This document shows, in pieces, positions 1 through 5,213 of a stretch of DNA of 6,380 nt. A program made the translations under genes and the position numbers. The stretch covers positions 1 through 6,380 of the forward strand of contig JAJXYM010000057.1 of assembly GCA_021780585.1 (NCBI GenBank). The letters are read 5' to 3'. Numbering within the stretch: position 1 is the stretch's first letter; the number at the start of each line of letters is the position of its first letter. A model generated the notes under the pieces. That model had not been told where the DNA came from and searched no databases. It saw nothing but the letters and a program-made list of their open reading frames with translations. The stretch is from Deltaproteobacteria bacterium. Its GTDB lineage: Bacteria > Desulfobacterota > Binatia > Binatales > Binataceae.

Positions 1-29
1 CGCGTCGGGGCGCATCGAGTTTGCGCGCT

Positions 30-461
30 TCAGCGGCTCAGGACGTATCGCACCGTGTTCAGAATATGGATAAAGTCGCGGGCGGCGGAGATTTCGCCCA
101 TCAGCGCCACTCGCGCCAAAAGCTCCATCTCGTCGGCCGTGATATTATGTTGGCGGCGTAAGCGTTCGTCCTTGCGAAAACCCTCCCATGCGGAAGTTTT
201 CGCTACCCCCGCCATCTCCGGCCGCAGCATCTCCAGCGCGCGCGGATTGGCGAGGAAGAAAAGCTCGCGCCGGTCGCTGCCCAGAACCTCCGCCAACCGG
301 CTCAGAATCCGGTCCGACGGATGGCGTTTGCTGGCCTCCAGATGACCGACATAGGCGGTCGAAGTCTTGATTCGCCGCGCGACTTCCTGCTGCGTCAGGT
401 TCAATTCCCGCCGCCGCTCGCGAATCACCTGTCCGAAATTTCGCTCTTTGCGCCTTCTCAT
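30..461 (-). CDS. XRE-family helix-turn-helix transcriptional regulator
   Basis: This is a predicted 143-aa cytoplasmic DNA-binding protein. Residues about 9-69 form a Cro/C1-type (HTH_3) domain: an arginine-rich first helix, then LNLTQQEVARRIKTSTAYVG with the usual 'T-Q-x-E-x-A' second helix, the recognition-helix region STAYVGHLEASKRHPS, and a closing helix ILSRLAEVLG. After DRRELFFLANPRA comes a C-terminal part of about 65 residues, mostly helical and charged (ITADEMELLARVALMG, then ARDFIHILNTVRYVLSR). I do not recognise it; it may be a dimerisation or sensing module. No clear Shine-Dalgarno precedes the ATG at 461, but the HTH begins straight after it, so the start is plausible. The gene stands alone, with a candidate promoter and inverted repeat about 160-200 nt upstream, consistent with autoregulation (inference). 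Its targets are unknown. The family call is secure; the specific role is not. Confidence 0.88.
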   Translation of the reverse strand: MRRRKERNFGQVIRERRRELNLTQQEVARRIKTSTAYVGHLEASKRHPSDRILSRLAEVLGSDRRELFFLANPRALEMLRPEMAGVAKTSAWEGFRKDERLRRQHNITADEMELLARVALMGEISAARDFIHILNTVRYVLSR

Positions 462-620
462 CGCATTTCGATTACGGAACCCCGCCGTCTCCTCTGTCCC
501 CCAGACGACGCCCCAACGGGCCGAACCGATTTCGGATGCGATTCAAGAAAAGCAAGTCGAGATTCGGCTCAATCCATCCCCAAACCGGCGCCACACCGCA
601 TCGAAACGCGATCATAAACA

Positions 621-649
621 GTTATAGATATATGACGTGGCGCCTCCAA
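621..649 (-). promoter_or_regulatory. Candidate sigma-70-type promoter for the XRE regulator
   Basis: Read on the minus strand, TTGGAG (plus positions 644-649) and TATAAC (621-626) are separated by exactly 17 nt. The -10 box matches TATAAT at 5 of 6 positions, while the -35 box is poor (TTG only). The site lies in the most A/T-rich patch of this otherwise GC-rich interval and points toward the regulator gene, leaving a leader of roughly 150 nt. It is a pattern match only. Confidence 0.4.
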
Positions 650-667
650 CTTGAAACCGACAAGTGG
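646..667. promoter_or_regulatory. Inverted repeat, possible operator next to the XRE promoter
   Basis: The arms ACTTG (649-653) and CAAGT (661-665) are perfect inverted copies 7 nt apart. They extend to CC(A)ACTTG and CAAGTGG if one bulged A is allowed. A second, overlapping pair, GAAAC (653-657) and GTTTC (670-674), lies in the same place. The left arm overlaps the candidate -35 box of the regulator promoter, a usual position for an autoregulatory XRE operator. The arms are short, so chance is possible. Confidence 0.3.
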
Positions 668-764
668 AAGTTTCGACAGGATTGAGCGGCGAGAGGCGCA
701 CGCCACACAGCTATTAAGCCGGAAAAGCCCGTCAGCGGCAAGCTCCGCATAAACCGAATACGAA

Positions 765-820
765 GAATGCCTCGCTGGGTCGATCGAGCGGGGATAGCTC
801 ACGACCCGGCCCGAGCATTC
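765..820 (-). terminator. Long imperfect hairpin downstream of the FxLYD-like gene, possible terminator
   Basis: Four pairs of arms nest in order: GAATGC (765-770) with GCATTC (815-820), TCG (772-774) with CGA (812-814), GGGTCG (777-782) with CGACCC (802-807), and GAGC (786-789) with GCTC (797-800). They close a 7-nt loop. On the minus strand the hairpin begins about 36 nt after the stop of the FxLYD-like gene and is followed by a mildly T-rich tail (TTCGTATTC) rather than a real U-tract. It may be a weak or Rho-assisted terminator or a 3'-end-stabilising structure. Confidence 0.4.
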
Positions 821-856
821 GCGCCGGCGGCCGATCAGTCCGGCGGCGCCCCGCAA

Positions 857-1210
857 TCAGTTGCCGTACGGGTTTCTGCCGTTGTTGAGGTAAAGCGAGA
901 AATCCTTTACGCCGTCAATCCGATGCGGTGGGCTGTTGAAATCCGCGGTCGCGCCGGCGGCCAGGCGCTTGACCGCGATCGTGTCCGCGCCCAGCGGCCG
1001 GCCGCTCGCGTCGTAGTAATGCACTTCGACGTCGACGGCGCGCGCCTGATCGCTGTTATTGCGCAATTTCCCGGCGACGAAGACGCCGCCCGCGCCGCGT
1101 TCGAGCCGGCTCGAAACCACCTCGACCGGCTGCGCCGACCAGAGCGCATAGCCGACGAAGCCGATGAATCCGGCCGCGAGGCCCAGCATGGTCCATGACG
1201 ATCTTTTCAT
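857..1210 (-). CDS. Small membrane-anchored protein with an FxLYD-like beta domain
   Basis: This 117-aa predicted protein has a positively charged start (MKRSS) and one hydrophobic segment at about residues 7-24 (WTMLGLAAGFIGFVGYALW). It should be anchored by its N-terminus with the rest outside the cytoplasmic membrane. Residues about 28-110 look like a short Ig-like beta-sandwich: VEVVSSRLERGAGGVFVAGKLRNNSDQ, then VDVEVHYYDASGRPLGADT, then LAAGATADF, ending in FSLYLNN (104-110). The order 'strand, G-x-L-x-N-N-S, strand with YDASG, terminal F-x-L-Y' matches the FxLYD family of extracytoplasmic domains, whose function is mostly unknown. It starts 41 nt after the acyl-CoA dehydrogenase stop on the same strand, so one transcript is possible. 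Only a weak G-rich Shine-Dalgarno is visible. The assignment is by motif order only. Confidence 0.72.
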   Translation of the reverse strand: MKRSSWTMLGLAAGFIGFVGYALWSAQPVEVVSSRLERGAGGVFVAGKLRNNSDQARAVDVEVHYYDASGRPLGADTIAVKRLAAGATADFNSPPHRIDGVKDFSLYLNNGRNPYGN

Positions 1211-1251
1211 CGCCCGCCGGCCGTTACGGTTCAGTTAGCGTCGTCGTCCGC

Positions 1252-2415
1252 TCAATAGGAGCGTGGCAGCTTCAGCACATGCTCGCTGATCGTGTTCAGC
1301 ACCATCTCCTGCGAGACCGGCGCGATCTTGAGCATCCGGCATTCCCGGAAATACCGCTCGACGTCGTACTCCTGCATGTAGCCGTAGCCGCCCAGCGTCT
1401 GCACCGCGCGGTCGCAAGCTTCGAAACCGGCCTCGGCGGCGCGCAGCTTCGCGATGTTCGCCTCCGGCCCGCAGGGTTTGCGATGGTCGAACAGCCACGC
1501 CGCCTTCATCATCATCAGCTCGGCGACTTCGAGCTTGGCGTAGGCGTCGGCCAGCGGATGGGCGATCGCCTGGTTCTGGCCGATCGGCCGTCCGAACACG
1601 ATTCGCTCTTTGGCGTAACGCACCGCCCGGTCGACCACGGCGCGGCCGATGCCGATCGCTTCAGACGCGATCAGAATCCGTTCGGGATTGAGCCCGTCGA
1701 GCAGCGTATGGAAGCCGCGTCCCTCCTCGCCGACCAGATCCGCCGCCGAGACCTTCAGATTGTCGATAAACAGCATGTTGGTGTCGACCGCGTGACGTCC
1801 CAGCTTGAGCAGCTCGCGCACTTCGATCGCGTTGCGGTCGAGATCGGCGAAAAACAGCGTCATGCCTTCGGTTTTCTTCGCCACCTTGTCGACCGGCGTG
1901 GTGCGCGTCAGCAGCAGCATCTTGTGCGCTTCCTGCGCCTTGGTGGTGAAGACTTTGCGGCCGTTGATCACGTAATTGTCGCCCTCGCGCCGGGCGAAGG
2001 TCTTGATATGCGTGATGTCGTTGCCGGCGTCGGGTTCCGTCACCGCGAACGCCACATGCAGCTCGCCGCTGATCACGCGCGGCAGATAGCGGCGCTTCAA
2101 CTCCTCGGAGCCATGACGAATCAGCGGCGCCAGGCCGAAAATCCCCAGATGGATCGAGCTGGCCGCGTTCATCGCGCCGGCATACGCGACCTCCTTCATC
2201 ACCAGCGCGCCTTCGGTAATCCCCAGCCCGCTGCCGCCGTATTCCTCCGGAATCGCGATGCCGAGAAAGCCGGCCTGGGCCACCGCCTGATAGAACTCGT
2301 GCGGAAACTCCTTGCGCTGGTCCTTGCTGCGCCAATACTCGTCCGGAAAGCGGGCGCACAGCGCGCGCACCCCTTCGACAATTTCCTTTTGCGAGTCGCT
2401 CAGCTCAAAGTCCAT
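1252..2415 (-). CDS. Acyl-CoA dehydrogenase family protein
   Basis: This 387-aa flavoprotein is predicted to oxidise an acyl-CoA to the trans-2-enoyl-CoA, passing electrons from FAD to an electron-transfer flavoprotein. The order is canonical: an N-terminal helical domain (MDFELSDSQKEIVEGVRAL), IPEEYGGSGLG (55-65), the flavin-contacting motif AFAVTEPDAGND (122-133), a middle beta domain (GDNYVINGRKVFTTKA), GLNPERI (241-247), and the C-terminal helical signature with RIVFGRPIGQNQAIAHPLAD (271-290). GGYGYMQEY (342-350) carries Glu349, aligned with the medium-chain-type catalytic base (MCAD Glu376 class). The usual EGTS-type segment near the end is replaced by APVSQEM (365-371), and the protein ends in LPRSY, so it is not a textbook MCAD/SCAD. 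The length is normal. GGGGA lies 7-8 nt before the ATG. Family is certain; substrate chain length or branching cannot be told. Confidence 0.95.
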   Translation of the reverse strand: MDFELSDSQKEIVEGVRALCARFPDEYWRSKDQRKEFPHEFYQAVAQAGFLGIAIPEEYGGSGLGITEGALVMKEVAYAGAMNAASSIHLGIFGLAPLIRHGSEELKRRYLPRVISGELHVAFAVTEPDAGNDITHIKTFARREGDNYVINGRKVFTTKAQEAHKMLLLTRTTPVDKVAKKTEGMTLFFADLDRNAIEVRELLKLGRHAVDTNMLFIDNLKVSAADLVGEEGRGFHTLLDGLNPERILIASEAIGIGRAVVDRAVRYAKERIVFGRPIGQNQAIAHPLADAYAKLEVAELMMMKAAWLFDHRKPCGPEANIAKLRAAEAGFEACDRAVQTLGGYGYMQEYDVERYFRECRMLKIAPVSQEMVLNTISEHVLKLPRSY

Positions 2416-2479
2416 CGATTTTCCCCGTCACGCTCCGACGGCCCTATCGCGCGCGCCGCCGGACGATTTCGTTTGCACG

Positions 2480-2510
2480 ATTATTACCTGTCGGCGGTCC
2501 TGGCTTCCAA
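2480..2510 (-). promoter_or_regulatory. Weak promoter candidate for the acyl-CoA dehydrogenase
   Basis: On the minus strand, TTGGAA (plus 2505-2510) and AATAAT (2480-2485) lie 19 nt apart. The -10 box matches 5 of 6 positions and the -35 box 4 of 6, but the spacer is longer than ideal. The site is the only A/T-rich patch close upstream of the dehydrogenase and would give a leader of about 60 nt. Confidence 0.25.
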
Positions 2511-2567
2511 TCCTAATCGTATCTGTCGGAGCGATTCCAAGCGCCGCCTGCGATCACGTTAGGCCGA

Positions 2568-2583
2568 CGGCATCCATTTTGCT
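2568..2583 (+). promoter_or_regulatory. Possible sigma-54 promoter upstream of glnA
   Basis: The -24 element CGGCATC (2568-2574) and the -12 element TTGCT (2579-2583) keep the required GG-to-GC spacing of the TGGCACG-N4-TTGCW consensus. The -12 box is perfect and the -24 box keeps GGCA only. Transcription would start near 2594 and leave a leader of about 340 nt before the glnA start. glnA is controlled by sigma-54/NtrC in many bacteria, which makes the site plausible. I saw no clear NtrC dyad (TGCACY-N5-GGTGCA) nearby. Confidence 0.3.
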
Positions 2584-2894
2584 CAAACTTTCGATGGTCG
2601 TATTAAGCGGCCGGAGGGACGAGCTTCACGAATCACCCGAATTTGCGTTGCGATGCGGCCTTTTCAAATGAATCGCCGCGGCCACGAATATGACGGGTCG
2701 GAGCTGTTGATGCCCGTTGATTGGGCAGGCGCCTGCTTCGAGGGCTTTGCGTCGGCTCCGATTTCGTGAAAAATGACGTGATTGTCGCGTCGCGCCGATG
2801 CATACGCGCCGGGGCCTTCGTGGCGCTCCAACTCCCGGTCGAGGACGCGCCGCCGAGTTCAAGCGCCGGCGGACGGAAATGTTACCCAAGGGTC

Positions 2895-2919
2895 GGCCGC
2901 CCCGTAAGCGGCCAGGAGG
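2895..2919 (+). promoter_or_regulatory. Hairpin abutting the glnA Shine-Dalgarno sequence
   Basis: GGCCGC (2895-2900) and GCGGCC (2908-2913) form a perfect 6-bp stem with the 7-nt loop CCCGTAA. The consensus Shine-Dalgarno AGGAGG (2914-2919) follows with no gap. That ribosome site touches the ATG at 2920 (spacing 0) but lies 12 nt before the in-frame ATG at 2932, so it supports the second ATG. The structure could tune ribosome access to glnA mRNA (inference). Confidence 0.45.
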
Positions 2920-2931
2920 ATGGCGAGTCAG

Positions 2932-4359
2932 ATGACTCCGAAACAAGTTCTGCAAATGATCAAGGACAAGGGCGTCGTGATGGTCGATATCAAGTTTATC
3001 GACCTGCTCGGCACCTGGCAGCATTTTTCCGCGCCGGTGTCCGAGTTCAAGGACGAGGCGCCGTTCGAGGAGGGCCTCGGCTTCGACGGTTCGTCGATTC
3101 GCGGCTGGCAAGCCATCGACAACTCCGACATGCTCGTCATCCCCGATCCGGCGACGGCCGTGCTCGACCCCTTCACCAAGGATCCGACCCTCTCGCTGAT
3201 CTGCACGGTTCAGGATCCGATCACCCGCGCTGACTATAGCCGCGATCCGCGCAACGTCGCGCGCAAGGCCGAGGCCTATCTCAAATCCACCGGCATCGGC
3301 GACGTCGCCTTCTTCGGTCCCGAGCCGGAATTTTTTATCTTCGACAGCGTCCGCTTCGACACCACGCAAAACTCCAGCTACCACTTTATCGAGTCCAACG
3401 AGGGCAACTGGAACAGCGGACGCGCGGACTCGCTCAAGGGCGGCCTCAATCTCGGCTACAAGGTCAAGAATAAGGAAGGCTACTTCCCGGTGCCGCCGAC
3501 CGACAGCCTGCAGGATATCCGCACCGAGATGGTGCTGGTGATGGAGCAGGTCGGCATCCGGGTCGAAAAGCAGCATCACGAGGTCGCGACCGCCGGTCAG
3601 GCCGAAATCGACATGCGCTTCCAATCGCTGGTCAAGATGGCTGACTGGCTCACCTGGTATAAATACATCGTCAAGAACGTGGCCACGCGCCACGGCATGA
3701 CCGCGACCTTCATGCCCAAGCCGATCTTCGGCGACAACGGCACCGGCATGCATACCCATCAGAGCCTCTGGAAGGGCGAAACGCCGTTGTTCGCCGGCAA
3801 TGGCTACGCCGGGATGTCCGAGCTGGCGATGCACTATATCGCCGGCATTCTGCATCACGCGCCGGCGCTCGCCGCCTTCACCAATCCGGGCACCAACTCC
3901 TATCGCCGGCTGGTTCCCGGTTTCGAGGCGCCGATCAATCTCGCCTACTCCAGCCGCAACCGTTCGGCCTCGGTGCGGATCCCGATGTACTCGCCGTCGC
4001 CCAAGGCCAAGCGGATCGAAGTGCGCTTCCCCGACCCGACCTGCAATCCGTACCTCGCGTTCGCCGCGATGATGATGGCGGGTCTGGACGGCATCCAGCG
4101 CCGCCTCGATCCCGGCCAGCCGCTCGACAAGGATATCTACGCGCTGTCGCCGGCGGAGTTGGCCGAAGTGCCGAGCATGCCGGCGTCGCTCGAGGAATCG
4201 CTCGCCAATCTCAAGAAGGACCATGAGTTCCTGCTCAAGGGCGACGTGTTCACCGAGGACCTGGTCGAAACCTGGATCGAGTACAAGATGGCCAAGGAAG
4301 TGAGCGCGATTCGCCTGCGCCCGCATCCGTATGAATTCCATCTCTATTACGACGCGTGA
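2932..4359 (+). CDS. glnA: Type I glutamine synthetase (GlnA, adenylylation-type)
   Basis: It catalyses ATP-dependent ligation of ammonia to glutamate, the entry step of nitrogen assimilation, as a cytoplasmic dodecamer. From ATG 2932 the product has 475 aa, the normal GSI length. An in-frame ATG at 2920 adds MASQ, but AGGAGG touches it, and homologues begin like MTPKQVL, so I prefer 2932. Visible signatures: FDGSSIRGW (51-59, with the active-site Asp of the latch), FGPEPEFF (128-135; metal ligands Glu131 and Glu133), HHEVATAGQAE (215-225; Glu217 and Glu225), NGTGMHTH (269-276; His274 metal/ATP), VPGFEAP (328-334; flap Glu332), NRSASVRI (343-350) and RIEVRFPDP (361-369). DKDIYALSP (399-407) places Tyr403 at the E. 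coli Tyr397 adenylylation site, so control by a GlnE-type adenylyltransferase is expected. No glnB or ntrBC is adjacent. An intrinsic terminator lies about 43 nt past the stop, so it is probably monocistronic. Confidence 0.98.
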   Translation: MTPKQVLQMIKDKGVVMVDIKFIDLLGTWQHFSAPVSEFKDEAPFEEGLGFDGSSIRGWQAIDNSDMLVIPDPATAVLDPFTKDPTLSLICTVQDPITRADYSRDPRNVARKAEAYLKSTGIGDVAFFGPEPEFFIFDSVRFDTTQNSSYHFIESNEGNWNSGRADSLKGGLNLGYKVKNKEGYFPVPPTDSLQDIRTEMVLVMEQVGIRVEKQHHEVATAGQAEIDMRFQSLVKMADWLTWYKYIVKNVATRHGMTATFMPKPIFGDNGTGMHTHQSLWKGETPLFAGNGYAGMSELAMHYIAGILHHAPALAAFTNPGTNSYRRLVPGFEAPINLAYSSRNRSASVRIPMYSPSPKAKRIEVRFPDPTCNPYLAFAAMMMAGLDGIQRRLDPGQPLDKDIYALSPAELAEVPSMPASLEESLANLKKDHEFLLKGDVFTEDLVETWIEYKMAKEVSAIRLRPHPYEFHLYYDA

Positions 4360-4401
4360 GCCGCGGCCTGACGCGTCCGCGACCGCGATAGTTCGATGAG
4401 C

Positions 4402-4437
4402 CGGGCGGCGGGTCTTTTCCCGCCGCCCGCCGCTTTT
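4402..4437 (+). terminator. Intrinsic terminator of glnA
   Basis: GGGCGGCGGG (4403-4412) pairs perfectly with CCCGCCGCCC (4419-4428) around the loop TCTTTT. One more C-G pair (4402/4429) gives an 11-bp stem. A short T-run (4434-4437) follows. It starts 43 nt after the glnA stop codon. The stem is very strong although the T-tract is short. Confidence 0.8.
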
Positions 4438-4453
4438 CCACGCTTCCAATCGC

Positions 4454-4488
4454 GATTCTTGTCATTCTGGGGCGAAGCCGAAGAATCC
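4454..4488. repeat. Palindromic intergenic repeat-like element (GTCATTCTG...GAAGAATC type)
   Basis: GATTCTT (4454-4460) and AAGAATC (4481-4487) are perfect inverted copies around an inner segment that starts GTCATTCTGGGGCGAAGCC. This closely resembles a motif I recall as dispersed in intergenic DNA of many bacterial genomes (GTCATTCTGAGCGAAGC followed by GAAGAATC), with a G for A and an extra C here. Only one clear copy is in this window. A partial echo, CGAAGAAT, recurs at 4549-4556. The family link is from memory. Confidence 0.45.
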
Positions 4489-4493
4489 TATCT

Positions 4494-4505
4494 ACACGAT
4501 CGTGT
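4494..4505. promoter_or_regulatory. Perfect 12-bp palindrome ACACGATCGTGT
   Basis: ACACGATCGTGT is a perfect dyad six nucleotides after the palindromic repeat and in non-coding DNA. It could be a dimeric regulator site or the edge of the repeat element. It lies about 220 bp upstream of the sigma-54-type promoter, within the range of enhancer sites, but it does not match the NtrC consensus. Function unknown. Confidence 0.25.
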
Positions 4506-4716
4506 TTCGCCATTTATTTGTGGCATAGGCAGGAAATTTCGTAAATTGCGAAGAATTCTCCGAATGGATCGCGATCGCCAGATCTTCGCAGACCCGGCGA
4601 TTCCGTCATCAGCTCCTCATGGAACTCTTCGTTTTTGTTTGTAGACTGTGGAATTTATTGCATTTTTGCGGACTGAAAAAATCGCCTGAAGTTTTCCCGC
4701 CCACTCAACGCATCGC

Positions 4717-4732
4717 TGGCACGAAACTGGCT
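4717..4732 (+). promoter_or_regulatory. Sigma-54 (RpoN) promoter upstream of the small exported protein
   Basis: TGGCACG (4717-4723) is a perfect -24 element, preceded by C as in the YTGGCACGR consensus and followed by the preferred A. After N4 (AAAC), TGGCT (4728-4732) matches the -12 element TTGCW except for one base. The invariant GG and GC are correctly spaced. Transcription would begin near 4743, about 75 nt before the ATG at 4818, on the same strand. Sigma-54 promoters need an AAA+ enhancer-binding activator, which is not encoded in this window. Confidence 0.7.
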
Positions 4733-4817
4733 TCTCGAAATATCCGACCCGGGCGGCGTACGGCGGACCTCTCCGCCGACGCCAGCTCAACTTACTTGAC
4801 TGAGGAGTGCTGTCGTT

Positions 4818-5162
4818 ATGAAAAACCTCAGAATGGTCTTGGCGCTCACCGGCGTGCTTTCGTTCGTTGGCGCCGCCGCGCTTCCGGCCGCGGCCTTCGA
4901 CACCGATCAGGTCCAGGCCATCACCGCCGACGTAGTGCCGACCCAGCAACAGGTTCAGGACCAGCTCGACGATCTGCATGCGCGGTTGATCGCGGCCGAA
5001 GAGGCGGGTTCCTATAACCCGACCGCGGAAAGCGATTATCTCGCCGCCCAGCGGATGTTCGAATTCGGTCGCTATGACACCGCGGCGCGCGACGCCAACA
5101 CGGCGACGGCCGCGCTGCCGCCGAGTCCGAACTGGGTGACGCCGACCACCGCGTCGCGTTAA
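4818..5162 (+). CDS. Small exported protein of unknown function
   Basis: This predicted 114-aa precursor has a clear Sec signal peptide: MKNLR, a hydrophobic stretch at about 6-22 (MVLALTGVLSFVGAAAL), then PAAA, with likely cleavage after Ala26. The mature part of about 88 aa is acidic to neutral and probably helical. It opens FDTDQVQAITADVVPTQQQV, continues through QDQLDDLHARLIAAEEAGSY (a possible short coiled coil), then YLAAQRMFEFGRYDTAARDANTATAAL (tetratricopeptide-like spacing, too short for a call), and ends in a Pro/Thr-rich tail. There are no cysteines, no lipobox and no second membrane segment, so it is likely a soluble periplasmic or secreted protein. AGGAG (4803-4807) is 10 nt before the ATG. 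It has its own sigma-54-type promoter and strong terminator, so it appears to be a single-gene unit. I do not recognise the family; coding status rests on RBS, signal peptide, codon bias and flanking signals. Confidence 0.85.
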   Translation: MKNLRMVLALTGVLSFVGAAALPAAAFDTDQVQAITADVVPTQQQVQDQLDDLHARLIAAEEAGSYNPTAESDYLAAQRMFEFGRYDTAARDANTATAALPPSPNWVTPTTASR

Positions 5163-5213
5163 GCCTCCGCGTCAGCGAGGCGCGCGATCCCCAAAAGTCC
5201 TCGCTCCCCCCCA

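Larger units (their letters stand above)
462..856. other. Non-coding interval between the XRE gene and the FxLYD-like gene
   Basis: I find no convincing gene in this interval. The open frames crossing it give arginine/serine/proline-rich translations without recognisable domains. It contains an A/T-rich island at about 608-636 (a candidate minus-strand promoter for the XRE gene), an inverted repeat at 646-667 and a long imperfect hairpin at 765-820. All genes on both sides read leftward, so the interval should carry the end of the dehydrogenase/FxLYD transcript and the promoter of the regulator. Confidence 0.6.
2416..2931. other. Divergent intergenic region between acyl-CoA dehydrogenase and glnA
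   Basis: This stretch of about 500 bp between oppositely oriented genes has no credible coding sequence; frames running through it are out-of-frame extensions into glnA or antisense readings. It should hold both promoters. Elements described separately are a minus-strand promoter candidate at 2480-2510, a sigma-54-like site at 2568-2583 and a hairpin at 2895-2913. Also present are a 9-bp perfect inverted repeat (CGCTCCGAC at 2431-2439, GTCGGAGCG at 2525-2533) bracketing the minus-strand promoter candidate, and the perfect 12-bp palindrome GCAGGCGCCTGC at 2725-2736. Confidence 0.6.
4438..4817. other. Intergenic region between glnA and the small exported protein gene
   Basis: No gene is supported here; open frames in both directions give low-complexity or shadow translations. 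The first part (about 4454-4505) holds a palindromic repeat-like element and a perfect palindrome. The middle (about 4505-4690) is notably A/T-rich for this genome, with runs such as GTTTTTGTTTG and CTGAAAAAATC. The last part contains the sigma-54-type promoter at 4717-4732 and a leader of about 75 nt. The length and A/T content suggest room for enhancer-binding-protein sites. Confidence 0.6.

Noticed and set aside
569..856. 95-codon minus-strand open frame in the non-coding interval
   Set aside because: No recognisable domain or signal peptide, no convincing ribosome site, mixed composition, and it spans the A/T-rich promoter-like island and the long hairpin.
1195..2562. 455-codon plus-strand open frame
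   Set aside because: It lies opposite the acyl-CoA dehydrogenase, which has all family motifs. The translation is rich in His, Arg, Gln and Asp with no domain, typical of the antisense frame of a GC-rich gene.
2722..2737. TGGGCAG-N4-CTGCT as a sigma-54 promoter
   Set aside because: GG/GC spacing is right but the -24 element matches only 4 of 7 positions and the similarity is explained by the G/C palindrome it overlaps.
2626..4449. 607-codon minus-strand open frame
   Set aside because: It runs antisense through the whole of glnA. The Arg/His/Glu/Gly-rich translation lacks recognisable motifs, and its length follows from GC-rich codon use on the other strand.
4617..4979. Open frames on both strands in the A/T-rich region before the small exported protein
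   Set aside because: They cross the sigma-54 promoter and the signal-peptide region of the real gene in other frames and lack ribosome sites or domains.
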